From Buddleja alternifolia (Eukaryota; Streptophyta; Magnoliopsida; Lamiales; Scrophulariaceae), in NCBI GenBank assembly GCA_019426215.1, contig CM033393.1, positions 50,098,645-50,162,644 of the forward strand: 64,000 nt of DNA, in the 5' to 3' direction. Of this stretch, positions 36,104 through 49,300 are shown in pieces. Positions within the stretch are counted from its first letter, which is position 1, and every line of letters starts with the position of its first letter. A model generated the notes under the pieces. The model searched no databases. It was not told the origin of the DNA and saw only the letters and a program-made list of their open reading frames with translations. A program made the translations under genes and the position numbers.

Positions 36104-37317
36104 TCGAATTCAGATTTAAGCGCGGGCGACTCGAAATGTCCAATATACCCTTTTCCTTTCTTTCTTTTCTTTCGCTTTTCCTTTTCACTTTTGCGTTGTG
36201 GCTGATTTTATTGTCTATACTGTCATAGGGGTATATACTATAAATGTATCAAATTGAATTTCATGAGTTACTCAACTTTAGCTTTACTTTAGTAAAGTTT
36301 TTGTAATTAATTGGGATTAAATCCAATTTCGAATAAGTTTTTTTTTTATATAATAATCAGCTAAAAATTAATGAACTGCAGCAATGTGAGAACACATTAT
36401 TCCATATATTTTTTAGGAGTAAGATATATTGTTTTTTAACAAATCAAATCGAGTTTAAATGCTAGAGAATGTAAAGCCTTTCGAATCAATGAATTAATCA
36501 AGTTAACAAGATGAACTTACGAGCTTTACTATAACAACCCCTCATAACTTGAATCACATATGTTTTGATTATAAATTTTACAGCTAACTTTTAAGGAAGC
36601 AACTTCAGTGAGACAACATTACATTCAATGTGTATCCAACGTCACATTACATTCAATGTGTATCCAACGTCACGAATGCAGGTACGGAAGCCTCTGCTGT
36701 AAAAGTCCGGTGAAGACCATAGCAAAAGAACTCTTTTACAAGAAACTGGACGCATTCTCTCTCAGGCTAGTTTGCCCAAACACAAACCATCCGTAGCAAA
36801 AGAAATCCGCTACAAGGACTGTGAAAATTCAATCTCAAGCCCGTTTGCACAACCCCAAAACATTCAGAAGACGAACTCTCTTATACTTGTCTTCAAACTC
36901 ACCCTCATAGGTGATGGATTTTAACAGAACATTCAGAAAACAAAGTATCATACTTGTCTTCAAAATCACCTTCATAGGTGATGGATTTTGAAAAGTCAGA
37001 AATTTGCCATTACATATATGCTTTCAAAAGTTAGATTTTGTATTTAAGAATGATAAAGAGGTAAAAAAGCCTGTTCAGGGACACACAAACAAGAAAACAC
37101 CCTCCGTAGAGCAGAAGAAAACATGAAAGAAGATTACACAATCTACGTTTGGTATACCCATAATCATCCCTTAAAGGCAAGGATTCAACTACAATGAATT
37201 TAGAGTACAGAACAACTAAACAAAACGGTCTTCCACAAAGCCTAACATGTATAAAATAGAAACAAAATAAATCTCCTTTTCCTTCTTCCTTCCGAACAAC
37301 TAAAAAAAGCCCGAATC
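36104..37317. other. Intergenic, with two short direct duplications
   Basis: It spans the DEL upstream region and the SEC13 3' end. A 27-base phrase containing cattcaatgtgtatccaacg is repeated in tandem at about 36622-36673. A second imperfect pair of about 60 bases, with acttgtcttcaaa and tcataggtgatggatttt, lies at about 36880-36990. No gene is seen. Confidence 0.5.
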
Positions 37318-38220
37318 CTACTGGTCAACTGTTGTCACCTCTTGCCACTCCCCATCAACTGCTTCTTTCCATAGAGTGACATTATTGTCCCCAGATGCCA
37401 CAGCCAATAAGTTTCCAGTCAAAGACCACGACACCCTCCAAACAGGACTCTTAAAGTCTTTCAAAACTTTACCCTCCCATTGATCACCCTCCTTTGCCAC
37501 GGTCCATATCACAATCGTACCATCCTGAGAAGCACTGGCAATAGTGGATTTTGGAAGTCCCAAATTTGGTGCCCAAGCAACATCTCTTACCCAATCAGAA
37601 TGCATTTGAAGGGCAGGGAAGCAATCCATTTTCCAATTACCATTATATAGCTTCCACACCTTCACCGTGTTATCACAGCCACCAGAAGCCAGCTTATGAA
37701 CATGATCCAATGATCCAGATCCAACAAGTGCGCCTGGCGCCATTGATGGGGCCCACGAGATTGAAGTCACCCCGACAGGATGTGCTTGCTCTATTTTTGT
37801 TGTATCCCAGCCACCGTCTGATCGAGCTGTGTAAACTGATATGTTCCCATCAGACGAGCCACAAGCCAAGCAGAACCCCAGCTCATGAGGCGCCCATGCA
37901 ATGGAATTGACAGAAGACTTGTGGTCATTGAAAACTTGAAATTGAGACCATTCATTCTGATTGCCTTCCTTCCAGATGATGACCTTACCATCATATGAAC
38001 AGGAAGCAAGTGTCGGGCCGAACTTGGGGTGTGCCCAAGCAACCTGCCAAACTGGACCTTGATGCCCACTCAAAGTAGCCAGATGCTGAGAGTTGTTTCC
38101 GACGCCAATTATATTTATAGTGGCATCAGATGAAGCCGTTGCCACACGTTTTCCATAGTAATCCATAGATACATCATGAACAACATCGTTATGACCTGTT
38201 TCAATCTTCTGTGCAGGCAT
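37318..38220 (-). CDS. SEC13: SEC13-like WD40 coat protein
   Basis: A 300-residue WD40 protein. SEC13 pairs with SEC31 to form the outer COPII coat of vesicles leaving the ER, and also belongs to the nuclear pore scaffold. The coding region is uninterrupted from MPAQKIETGHNDVVHDV to QEVTTVDQ. Six WD repeats can be picked out, with typical ends such as ATINIIG, GKVIIWK, GNISVYT, NTVKVWK, GTIVIWT and NNVTLWK. WAHPKFG and CGSSDGNISVYTARSDGGWD are strongly conserved in plant SEC13. Length equals that of relatives. An intron seems to lie in the 5' leader. Confidence 0.96.
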   Translation of the reverse strand: MPAQKIETGHNDVVHDVSMDYYGKRVATASSDATINIIGVGNNSQHLATLSGHQGPVWQVAWAHPKFGPTLASCSYDGKVIIWKEGNQNEWSQFQVFNDHKSSVNSIAWAPHELGFCLACGSSDGNISVYTARSDGGWDTTKIEQAHPVGVTSISWAPSMAPGALVGSGSLDHVHKLASGGCDNTVKVWKLYNGNWKMDCFPALQMHSDWVRDVAWAPNLGLPKSTIASASQDGTIVIWTVAKEGDQWEGKVLKDFKSPVWRVSWSLTGNLLAVASGDNNVTLWKEAVDGEWQEVTTVDQ

Positions 38221-38282
38221 CTTTTCTTGTTTTCTTATAACTTAGAGCTTCTAAAATTGCTGTATGATTTTCTCTTCAAATC

Positions 38283-38938
38283 CTGTAATATTCAATTCAA
38301 TGCGAATTAACACAGAGAGACTTCTCATTCATTCCTCAGAGAAATCCCCAAATCATTCCACAATTCATATTCCCACTTATCCAGCAACAAAATTAATGTG
38401 ACAAGATAAATACCAGACAAGAAAACCATTCAGCACTACATAGGTCTCAATCGCAATTTATGATTCGAAGCGACGATGAAAACTAAACCAAATGGGTCCT
38501 AAAAGTTCAAAGTAATTTCTTGTTTCAGCTAAATTGGATACATTTTTTTTTAACAGAATCATCAATCCACAAACCTACTTTCAGGCTTATGCAGGCAATC
38601 TTGAAAATTGAGTATATAATTCTCGATGATCTTTCCTCATATACATATAAATCCATGGTAAAAAAATCGAAAATTGCAACTTTTTCAGAAAATCATACAA
38701 GTCCTTCAATTTTCTTCGACAACTTAATTTCGAAACATAAATACGGCTCAAAAACATCAAGTTACATCAGAATCATCCCGAAAAATGTAAGAAACACGCA
38801 TGTTAAACATGAATGAAATGGATCTAATATTTCACACCAGATCTCACAAATTTTCAGACGAAAGTAATTAAAAGGAGTGTGAATTCATTTACCAAAAATA
38901 AAAGAACATTTTTCATGAAACGAAAACAAGGATTTACC
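38283..38938 (-). other. Probable 5' leader intron of the SEC13-like gene
   Basis: On the minus strand a donor-like gtaaatcc near 38938 follows a leader-like sequence that ends in cttgtctctcg, and an acceptor-like attacag near 38283 precedes the last 60 bases before the ATG. The interval has no coding potential. Transcript data would be needed to confirm it. Confidence 0.45.
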
Positions 38939-39112
38939 CGAGAGACAAGAGGATTGGATTGGATCGGGTCGGTGGAGTCGCAGAGATGAGCTGAAGAAGA
39001 GAAACGTATCTTAATGCTGGAGGGAACTGTTTATTGTGCAACTTTAACGAGTGATTACTGATTACTTGTGCATTATTTAAGGGCATGTTTGGTCACTTCA
39101 ATACTTCCATAC

Positions 39113-39629
39113 CTATGATGCACGGATACGCTAAAATCGATCTCATGCAGTATCATATCCGTATCGTATTCATCTGCGACACTTATACTCCCTGATACCG
39201 TGTCCGGACCATTTTTGAAGTGTCCGGACCATTTTTGAAGTGTCCAAAAATAAAAGAAAAAAGAAAAAATTCTGGATATCATATCAGACACAAAATTTGA
39301 AGTATCCAACACGTTTTAGATACCAGATAGAGTATTTTTTTAATATTTTACAATACATTTTGGACTAAAATAGAAAAGAGATAATATTTTCGATCTTTTG
39401 TTAAAAATAAACACACAAAAATTAAATAAATGACAAAAAAATTTATAAAACTAGACAAAATTTTATTTATATCAATGAATTTATCGAACCAATTTATTTT
39501 TACATATTATACATGCATATATATGCACGTATCCTTGGCATATCGTATCCTAATATTATGAGATTTGTCGCATTTCGTATTCGTGTCGTATCATACCCGT
39601 ATCCTCGTATCCGTACTCGTGCATCATAA
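39113..39629. mobile_element. hAT-like non-autonomous element, 517 bp
   Basis: Perfect 8-bp target duplication ttccatac on both sides (39105-39112 and 39630-39637), the length made by hAT transposases. The ends are inverted: the left starts ctatgatgcacggatacg, and the right ends with the reverse complement of ttatgatgcacgagtacgg. Sub-terminal regions are full of degenerate gtatcc/gtatcg motifs. A 20-base phrase, tgtccggaccatttttgaag, is duplicated in tandem at about 39201-39240. No transposase is present. Confidence 0.8.
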
Positions 39630-39659
39630 TTCCATACTCAACCCTATGCAAAAAAATAA

Positions 39660-39800
39660 AAAAAAGGCAAAATACATTTTGGACCCCTCCTTGAATTATT
39701 AAACGTAATAAAATAGTACCTTAAATCAAGTCACGACAAGTCATAAAAAGTCAAATAAATTGATCATTTTGTTACATTTGATGGTTCATGGACCTAAATA
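39660..39800. repeat. Fragment of a dispersed repeat
   Basis: The phrase gacccctccttgaattatta followed by taaatcaagtc is matched, inverted and diverged, near 50790-50850 by acttgatttgaagaatcat and aatagtttaggggtc. Both are probably pieces of one short element family. Ends are not defined. Confidence 0.4.
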
Positions 39801-39887
39801 CGACAAGGCATCCATACGTGAAGTGCAATATGAGATTGAAACACGATTTGCAATAAGAGATCCCAATCGTTGCAAAATAGATAATTG

Positions 39888-40313
39888 GGCAAATAACCCT
39901 CTTACGAAAAAATTTATAGACAAAAAGTAATTGTAACAAATTTTTGGGATAATTGCATATCATATCCCTGTAAAATATGAAATTTGCACACATTCCCCTG
40001 TATTAAAAAATAGCCTGAAATAACCTTATAATTTTCAAACCCTGAACGAAACCTCCAATTCGTGTTAAATCTGAGGAAGGTAGCATTCACGCGCTGTGTA
40101 TTTAAAACAAGATTGGGGTTTCGTGCAGAATTTTGAAAAATATAAAATCATTTTAAATTACTTTTTTAATATAAAGAGACGTGTACATGTTTCGTGTTTT
40201 ACAAAAATATAATATGCAGTTATCCCCAAAATTTTAGGCAATATTTCTTTCTTCATAGAGGCTTTACAACCGATAAAAGTTTTCGCAGAGGGGTTATTTG
40301 CATTCTACCCCAC
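39888..40313. mobile_element. Inverted-repeat element that hosts a second element
   Basis: The left arm gggcaaataaccctcttacg, with aaaaaatttatagac, is matched inverted on the right by cgcagaggggttatttgc and its neighbour ataaaagttttcg. The element at 39946-40226 sits between the arms. Outer ends are approximate, because I could not find a clear target duplication for the outer element. Confidence 0.55.
39946..40226. mobile_element. Mutator-like MITE, 281 bp
   Basis: Starts gggataattgcatatcatat and ends as the reverse complement of gggataactgcatattatat, with inverted similarity over about 65 bases. Flanks CAAATTTTT and CAAAATTTT form a 9-bp target duplication with one mismatch. It lies inside the larger inverted-repeat element. 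Confidence 0.75.
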
Positions 40314-40556
40314 TTTATGGTAAAAGCAAGAAAAAACACCAAAAATTGCACAAAGTGAGCGTGGATGACACCCTTCGTCAATTTGGCGGAGTGGGGGGGT
40401 TCGTGAGACGTCAAGATTTCACATAGGGCTTCGAGGCTATATTTTCCTCACGAAGAATTTTCAGCCAATATCGTATTTGACGGGCCATTATAGATTTTAC
40501 CCTAAATAATTAACGCTACTTCTTTAAATTAATTATTTAAGAAAAAATAGTGAATG

Positions 40557-40757
40557 GTTTTTTTTTTTTTTTTGGATTTATACTAAGAGTTTTCTTCAAT
40601 CGGATGTCGGAGACTAATCCCTTCGAGGCGTAAAGATTAACGAAGTGGATTTTAACTCTTTCAACAAAAACTTTTTCATACACACGGTTAGGGATCGAAT
40701 GCTGAATAGCATGCTTAAGAAATTTAGTTATCTACTAACTGTGCTGGATTTTGTTGG
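40557..40757 (-). mobile_element. SINE-like retroposon
   Basis: A run of about 16 T at the left marks an A tail on the minus strand. Near the right end, the minus strand holds a box B-like gcattcgatccc and, upstream of it, a box A-like ttagtagataactaa. Flanks tagtgaatg and tagtaaatg match at eight of nine bases, a possible target duplication. Confidence 0.6.
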
Positions 40758-41103
40758 TAGTAAATGATTGTTGAACAATAGTTACCCGCACTAAGAGGGT
40801 TTTTTAGTATAACTATTTTAAGTATTTGGTAAAAAGAGATGAAAACAATATCCTGAAGTCAAAACATTATAGTATTAGATTATTTATGTGCATTTCCCAA
40901 TTCATGCTCAAGAAATATTGGAAAGACAATAAAGGTACTCATGCTTTAGCACTAAATAATTACACATTTACCTTACACAAATTCCATTGGATTCATTCAC
41001 CAATACAGGCCAAACTAGTTGTACTCAACTTCCAAGGTACAACACCCTCACTCTCACCAATCAACAAAGCGATCAACGGATCGAGCTCCGCTCCACCACC
41101 ACC

Positions 41104-44100
41104 ATGCAATTCTCTTCCCGCCGCGGCGCTGGCGGCGGCTGGGCGCAATCCATCCTTCCGACCACCAAATCCGCCGGCAAACAAACTCGGAAGCCACGGC
41201 GGCGCACCACCGCCGCCTTCCGCGACTTCATCATCTCAAACTTCTTCACAATCGGCCTTTCAATCACCTTCCTATTCTTCCTCTTCATCCTCTTTCGCTT
41301 CGCCGCCCTTCCTAAACCGCTCCAGTTCCGGTCCACCACATCGCGCCCCCGACCGCCGCGGCTGCGCAAGCCGGCTGTCCACAAGTCTACTAACGACACC
41401 GTTTTGGCCGCCGCCGTGGATATCACCACCAAAGCGCTCTACGATAAGATCCAGTTCTTGGATGAGGACGGCGGGCCGTGGAAGCAGGGGTGGCGCGTGA
41501 GTTTTAAGGGGAACGAGTGGGATGAGGAGAAATTGAAGGTTTTTGTGGTGCCGCATTCGCATAATGATCCTGGATGGAAGCTCACTGTTGAGGAGTATTA
41601 TGATCGGCAGTCTAGGCATATTCTTGATACAATTGTTGAAACGCTTTCGAAGGTTAAAATTGTTTGTGGATTCAGTTCTGGACTTTTATTTTAAAACTGA
41701 TTGGTATATTGTGGTGATTGGGGGTCAAATCTTCATTCTATCATATTGTTATTAACTAATCCTAAGCTTCATGGATATGGTGATATTGGTACAACTGGTA
41801 TAATTAGGCTGATTTTCTAGCGGTATCGATGTCTAATTTAGAGATCAAATATAAATTCCCGATGTGATTTGAGGTTGTAACGTAATTTACTGGTTTCCAG
41901 TTTGATATATTGTAATGAATCTATTACGTCTATGTTCTAGTTGCTTGTTACTTTAGGATTTATCTCGACGGGCGTTTGTTAAAACTAACTGTGATTAGGA
42001 AGTTTGAGTTTTTTAGATTTAAATGTTGATTGGTTGGAGTTGTATTGCAGGATAATCGTCGAAAATTTATATGGGAAGAGATGTCTTATTTGGAGAGGTG
42101 GTGGCGGGATGCTTCAGAAGCGAAAAGAGAATCCTTTACCAATTTAGTGCAGAATGGACAGCTGGAAATTGTTGGAGGTGGATGGGTGATGAATGATGAG
42201 GTAATATCAATTCCTGTGAAGCATATGAATGAACTCGTGCAACTTTAGCATAGCTATTACATCTACATATTTAGACTTCACTTGATTTAATCTTGACTTA
42301 TATCTGTTTAGGGATTTGCTGAACTTTGATTTCTCATGTTACCAACCAATCATGTTGATGCATTTCTTAGAATAATTAAGCTGCATTAGTCCCTCCAAAA
42401 TCACTTGCACTTTAACATGTGATCTCAGAGTTTGTTTCAGTTATACGTAGAAATAATGTGTTCTTCTTTTAGATTAAGAATCCAGATCCATATCAAGTGG
42501 CCTAATCTCACTGGTTGTTCGTTCTTTCTTTCTGCAGGCTAATTCACATTATTTTGCAATCATTGAACAGGTAAATCTGAAATTTCTTTATTCGTTCTTC
42601 TGGTGAATACATCTATTGGTACTGTCTCGCATTCTGTATAAGGTTTTGACAGTTAATGCTACTTGCATAACTAGTCCCCTATGGCTTGGACTTTCATTGT
42701 AATGATGTTGAAGTGGAATAGAATTTGTTCTACACAATTATGTATATACCATCACACGCTAACACTGATGGGCTATATGGGTGTGTGTGCTTGTGTATAA
42801 CCTGTTAACTTTATACTTCAGATTAATATTTTTAAATTGTTGGCGAGGCTCATTTATTTAATTTATAAAAGGCTCTTTGTCCTATGTGCTTATGTAGTCA
42901 TACATTTTAAATTTTATGCCTCAGATGACAGAAGGAAACATGTGGTTAAATGAAACTGTCGGAGTTATTCCTAAAAATTCCTGGGCAATTGATCCATTTG
43001 GCTATTCACCCACCATGGCTTATCTTCTCCGTCGCATGGGTTTTGAGAACATGCTTATACAGAGAACACATTATGAGTTGAAGAAGGAGTTGGCATTGCA
43101 TAAAAATTTGGAGTATGTATGGAGGCAGAGCTGGGATACTGAGGAAACTACTGACATCTTTGTCCACATGATGCCATTCTATTCTTATGATATTCCGCAT
43201 ACCTGTGGACCAGAGCCTGCTGTTTGTTGCCAGTTTGACTTTGCTCGAATGCGTGGATTTGTTTATGAGCGTTGTCCTTGGGGAGAACATCCTGTGGAGA
43301 CTGACCAGGAAAATGTGAAGGAGAGAGCACTTAAGTTATTGGATCAGTATAAGAAGAAATCAACACTATATCGAACAAATACACTTCTTGTTCCACTTGG
43401 TGATGATTTCCGCTACATCAGTATTGATGAAGCAGAAGCTCAGTTCAGGAATTATCAATTGTTATTTGATTATATAAATTCTGATCCTACCTTGAAAACT
43501 GAAGTTAAGTTTGGTACTTTGGATGATTATTTCCGTACCTTGCGTGACGAGGCTGAGAGAATAAATTATTCAGTGACTGGCGAAATTGGCTCTGGTGAAA
43601 TTGGGGGGTTCCCTTCTTTATCAGGTGACTTCTTTACTTATGCCGACAGAAATCAAGATTATTGGAGTGGCTATTATGTCTCCAGGCCTTTCTTCAAGGC
43701 TGTTGACCGTGTTTTGGAGCAAACGCTTCGCAGTGCAGAAATGATGATGGCTTTTCTGTTAGGACACTGCCAGAAACCACAGTGTGAGAAGTTACCTACT
43801 GGTTTTTCATACAAGTTGACAGCTGCCCGACGGAACTTAGCTCTTTTTCAGCATCACGATGGCGTGACTGGTACAGCTAAGGATCATGTGGTTGAAGACT
43901 ATGGGTTACGAATGCATATAGCTTTACAGGACCTGCAAATTTTTATGTCCAAGGCTATTGAAGTTTTTCTTGGAATTCACCACGAAAAAAATGAACACGT
44001 TCCAGCTCATTTTGAACCAGCACAAACAAGATCTAGGTATGATGCTCAACCTACGCATAGAGCACTTAGTGCTCGTGAAGGAACTGTGCAGACTGTGGTC

Positions 44101-45672
44101 CTTTTTAACCCATTGGAGCAAACACGAAATGAGGTGGTGATGGTAGTTGTTGAAAGACCAGATGTTACAGTGTTGGACTCAAACTGGACATGTGTCAAGA
44201 GCCAGATCTCTCCTGAACTAGGTCATGATAAAAATGGAATATTTACCGGAAGACACCGTGTTTATTGGAAATCTGCTGTTCCTGCTATGGGATTGCAGAC
44301 TTATTATGTTGCTAATGGATTTGTTGGATGTGAGAAGGCCAAACCAGCAAGTGTAAGAATTTTCACTCCAAACAAGAAGCTATCTTGCCCCACCCATTAT
44401 GCTTGCACTAATATAGAAAGTGATACTGTTGAAATCAGCAATCGACATCAAACACTAACCTTTAATGTAAGTCAAGGCCTGTTGCAAAAAATAAGTCACA
44501 AGGATGGTCACGTGAATGTGATTGTTGGAGAAGAATTAGGTATGTACTCTAGCACTGAGAGTGGAGCCTACCTATTCATACCGAATGGTGATGCTGAGCC
44601 AATTGCTCAAGCCGGTGGACAGATGGTGGTTTCTGAGGGCCATTTGGTGCGGGAAGTTTACTCTTACCCAAAGACAGCATGGGAGAAAGCGCCAATCTCC
44701 CATAGCACCCGTATATATAATGGTGAAAGTACCATACAGGAATTTGTCATTGAGAAAGAGTATCATGTTGAGCTTCTTGGACATGAGTTTAATGATAAAG
44801 AACTCATAGCAAGATATAAAACAGATGTTGATAACAATAGAATCTTTTACTCTGATCTGAATGGTTTCCAGATGAGCCGTAGGGAAACTTATGACAAGAT
44901 ACCTGTGCAGGGGAATTACTATCCAATGCCCTCTCTTGCATTTATGCAAGGTTCAAATGGCGAACGCTTCTCTGTTCATAGTAGGCAGTCATTGGGTGTG
45001 GCAAGCTTAAAACACGGGTGGTTGGAGATCATGCTTGACCGTCGACTAGTGAGAGACGATGGACGTGGACTGGGCCAAGGAGTGATGGATAACCGTCCCA
45101 TGAATGTGGTTTTCCACATCACAGTGGAGTCTAACATTTCATCATCTGTGGACCCCATTTCGAATCCTCGTTCATTAAGCCCCTCTCTTCTCTCTCATTT
45201 GGTTGGTGCTCACTTGAATTATCCAATGCATGTATTCATTGCTAAAAACTCTGAATCAATATCTGTACAGCCACCCCCTCGATCCTTCTCTCCTCTGGCG
45301 GCTTCATTGCCATGTGATTTGCATATTGTGAGCTTTAAGGTTCCTCGACCTCTGAAATACACCCAGCAGCTTGAAGAACCCAAATTTGCTCTCGTTTTAC
45401 AAAGGCGAAACTGGGATTCTTCATATTGTCGAAAAGGCAGGTCACATTGTTCAACCATTGCTGATGAGCCAATCAATCTATTTGATATGTTCAAAGGGCT
45501 TGAAGTTTTGACTGCAAAAGCCTCCTCTTTAAATCTTCTCCATGAGGATACTGATATGCTTGGGTATAATGAGCAATTTGGATTTGGTGCTCAGGAAGGG
45601 CATATTCTTATCTCTCCCATGGAAATACAAGCATATAAATTGCAATTACGGCCTTCCAATCATTCTAACTGA
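41104..45672 (+). CDS. GMII: Golgi alpha-mannosidase II, GH38
   Basis: A 1159-residue Golgi enzyme that trims two mannoses from GlcNAcMan5GlcNAc2 during complex N-glycan formation. Exons: 41104-41652, 42051-42200, 42538-42570, 42925-45672. The frame is open before 41104, but MQFSSRRGAGGGWAQSILP matches the start of plant homologues. It is a type II membrane protein: a basic N-terminal tail, then one membrane anchor at about 45-67 (FFTIGLSITFLFFLFILF), then the lumenal part. GH38 residues include the zinc-site HSHNDPGW near 147, the nucleophile Asp in SWAIDPFGYSP near 267, and HHDGVTGTAKDHV near 560. The length is close to that of Arabidopsis GMII. Exon 1 is much more GC-rich than the rest. 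It converges with the KONJAC-like gene. Confidence 0.97.
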
Positions 45673-46380
45673 CTGTTAACTGTTTTTCTACTCATGCTGA
45701 GTGTGATGGATTATAGGATGAGGAGAACTGCTGCTACTCTCCATTTTGCAGTTCTTATCTGAGATGGAAATTTTCAATGTCTGGAGTTGTAGTGGATGCT
45801 CGCTCTTGCAGCAGAAGCTTCTGGAATTTTGTAGGAATAGCTACAGATGAGAGTGTTTGGGGAACATTTTAAGTTCCCTAGAACCTCGTTTGAGGGGATG
45901 CCCTTTTTGCACTGTGAAAGAACTAATAATTTGTGCCTGGTGACCTTTGAAGGAGCTGTAATTTAGGAAATTTGAGTAGTAGTTGCAGAATTATGGTAAT
46001 GGATTGCCATTACACTGTTCAGATAAATTTTGCTTCAGCCGAAAAGTTAAGTAGATCTAGTAGATGATATAATGTTATATGGTGGTATGTGCAAATCATG
46101 TGCTATAACAAGTGCTGCTAATCCACCCTTCTCTCAAATTTTTCATATTTTATGGCAGATCTACGTATGGGGATAACAAACCAAAAATTTCTTGCTAGTT
46201 TTGAGCCCAAAACCATAGGTATGAAAATTGAAATGATTTATGATTTCTTCAATGGCAAAATCCAGTTTACAAAGTTGATGAAAGACAACAATGTTGTATT
46301 GCAAATGAACCTCCATATCTGTATAAATTTAACTATGAAAATCCACTTCTGTTGAGACTTCTGGAATCATTGCTTCGACT
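45673..46380. other. Shared 3' flank of two convergent genes
   Basis: About 700 bases between the two stop codons must hold both 3' untranslated ends and the terminators. No other gene or repeat is seen. Confidence 0.5.
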
Positions 46381-49300
46381 TCACAGAATGATTTCTTCCT
46401 GTACGCTTAAGTTGAGCATCTTATTTGGAAGAACTATGCTGTTAATTACAACCACCTCGTCTTCAACAGTCACAGCTTCCCCTGCATCATAAACAATTAA
46501 TTCAATATCATTTTTTGGCATATAAAGAAAAATGATCCGAAGGCAGGATTTCAAGAATCATAACGGCATACCCAAGATAGTAATCCCAAGTTTTCTGTTG
46601 TAGTCTCCATCAGCCTGAACAGTTACTCAATTGTTTAGCCATAAACTAATAGGGGCACATTTAATTTTTTACATCACGAGGGCATAAAACCAGCACAAAG
46701 AAATTTGAGAAACTTTTATATGCAATTTTAACAGAGTCGACGGTCTAGGAACTTGTAAGGTTACAGTTTAGACCGACCTAATATTCAAAAAATTGGCATC
46801 AATCCCACAAAAATTCCATATTCCTAAAATAAATAACCATATTTTATCAAGGCCCTTGCAATGTATCTTTAAATCTTTTTTAGCAGTGACCATAATTTTT
46901 TTAAGGGAGAGAAAAACAGCTGTGTGGAAAAAACACAGTTTATACACCTTTATGGAATTTAGGCAACAATATTAACAATTTCAAATATTTGTTTAACTAC
47001 ACAAAATTCTAGAATTCAACCTGGACTCGGGACCATTTTCCAATAGATGACTTCCAACCGACGATAGCATTCATAACAACAGCATTTTCCTGTGGAAGAG
47101 AATACTATTAAGACCAACTTTATCCAAATGAAATGATAAAACTTTTTTCTGGACTAACATACCTTGATTTCTACATCGTCTAATATGATGGAGTTCATAA
47201 GTCTTACACCAGCAGCTATACGGACATTTGCTGATACCGACACATCAGGTCCAATCTGTTTACATGCAATAAATTTAATGGTTTTTGACAAAAAATTATA
47301 AAGAGAGAATTTGTGCGTGTGACACGTTTCCAATAAAATTACCTTTGCAGTTGGATGTACTTTTGCTGATGGATGAATATAGACATCTCCAACAACTGTA
47401 GCATTCTTTTTCCCATCTCCACTGGCCAGCAGATGTGGGGAGGTGACTCGGAATTGAGCAAGATATAAAGCAGAACACTTGATAGACATTCTGACAAATT
47501 TTTAGATGCGCATCACCTTAAGATTGTCCAATTTTTCAGAATTAAGAAAGAAGAGTATATATATTGAAGAAGTATTCACCCTGGGGTTTTAATCTGTTCC
47601 CAAAAGTCCATGGTCTCATACGTATACAATTGCTTCTTTCCAGCTAGAGGTGACAAAATATCTTGGTCCAACCTAACAAAATCTGTTGGAGGAGACCTAA
47701 ATGGAAGTTTAATTAAAACAATGATTAAAACAAAGAGGGAATTCGAGCTTAATATGCATACTACTCTTTCCCAGTGATGGTACATCATTGACGATGATAC
47801 CTTGTTGCCAATTGCTGGGATTGAAAGCCAGCTACATGGTTTATATCAGCTGCAATTAACAAAAATAGAATAAGAAGATCAATACGGCTATCCTACTCAT
47901 GAGTGGGCAGAATAGGTTATTATATCAACATGATAAAATATACAAGTCCGTAAACCAGAACAAATAGTCAAACAAAGATTGGCTAATATACATAATACAA
48001 AGATAAAATATATGCAGCATCCCTGACCTCTGTCTTCCCTAAGAAGATTTACATTCTGGATGGCGCTAAAGATTTTTGGTGTAAAGACATAAACACCGCA
48101 GTTAATCAGATCACTCACCTGTAATTGCGATGAAGAGAAACAACATAACAGATATGCTCAACAATAAGCACTGCTCAACTTGTAAAACTGAACCATATAA
48201 GCTTATTTATTTGTTATACATACAAAAGTTTCAGGTTTCTCGGTGTAATGCAACAGCTCTTTCGTAGTTGGATCAGCAACCAACTCACCAAACTGGTTGG
48301 CTGATTCAGCAGACACCTGCACAGGGAAAACAGGAGAAATGGGAGACAGAATGTTAGTAGTTTCATGGAAACAACGTTAGGATTAGACCTATTCTCTGAT
48401 ATTATGTCACTCAGAGAAAATTAAAAAGTTTGTGAAAGGAAGCTTACTTTAATAACTAGCAATGTGCCAATCCCACCATATCTTTTATGGGCATCTGAAG
48501 TAACAACATAAAGTGCAGTTACATATTTTCAGGAAAGATGTTAGTGAATAAAAGATAGACGTGATATGAGCTAAAGGAATATGAAGATGACGATTTAGGG
48601 CCTCTCAGCTGAAATGTTTCGGAGCATAACAAAAGAAGTCCTGAAACGGATAATTAAGAAGTCGATGCTTACCGAGCATGTTAGGCAGTGGAAAATTGCA
48701 GCAGACATCACAATTCAACAGAAAAATATGGGACTGCATGAATCACAAGCATCAATTTCATTTTAGGACGTAATAAAAGGAAACTGGTACTTCATGTGTG
48801 GAGGAAAATTAAGACAGTGGAAAAGTTCGTTTATTTGGAAACAAAAAGCAAACCAGAATAGAACAAGGAATATATGCTCAATCGATGCTGTGATAAGGTG
48901 CAAAATTAGAGGTCAAACTCTGTTCAAATTCTGGGTAGTTATTTCAACTGTATGATAAACTTATATGAAATGCTAAATATGGGAGGAAAGTAGAGCTGTA
49001 ACAAGACAATTCATTTAGAATTGCTTGAAACAAGTTATACATACAGGGGACTCCTCCATGATTTCATCTCTGAAGTAATAAAGGCCGCCCGCTGAACCAT
49101 GTGGTTTGTCTTCCTTCAAATATCTAAGAAACGAACAAATATCACAAACACTGGTATTATATAACTCACAACACCGGAACATGAAGAGAAAAGCACACAT
49201 ACACAACAACACATACTATCAAGGGAAAAGCACTTTCTGAGATCACCTGACAGGAACTTTGAGCTCATTAGATATTGAAGAGACATATAGTGCAAATTCC

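Noticed and set aside
40826..41500. 224-codon plus-strand frame rich in Pro and Ser
   Set aside because: It overlaps exon 1 of alpha-mannosidase II in another frame; GC-rich codons make it look open. No domain is visible.
46152..46355. 67-codon plus-strand frame between the mannosidase and the KONJAC-like gene
   Set aside because: It falls in the 3' flank of both genes, is short, and lacks any recognised motif.
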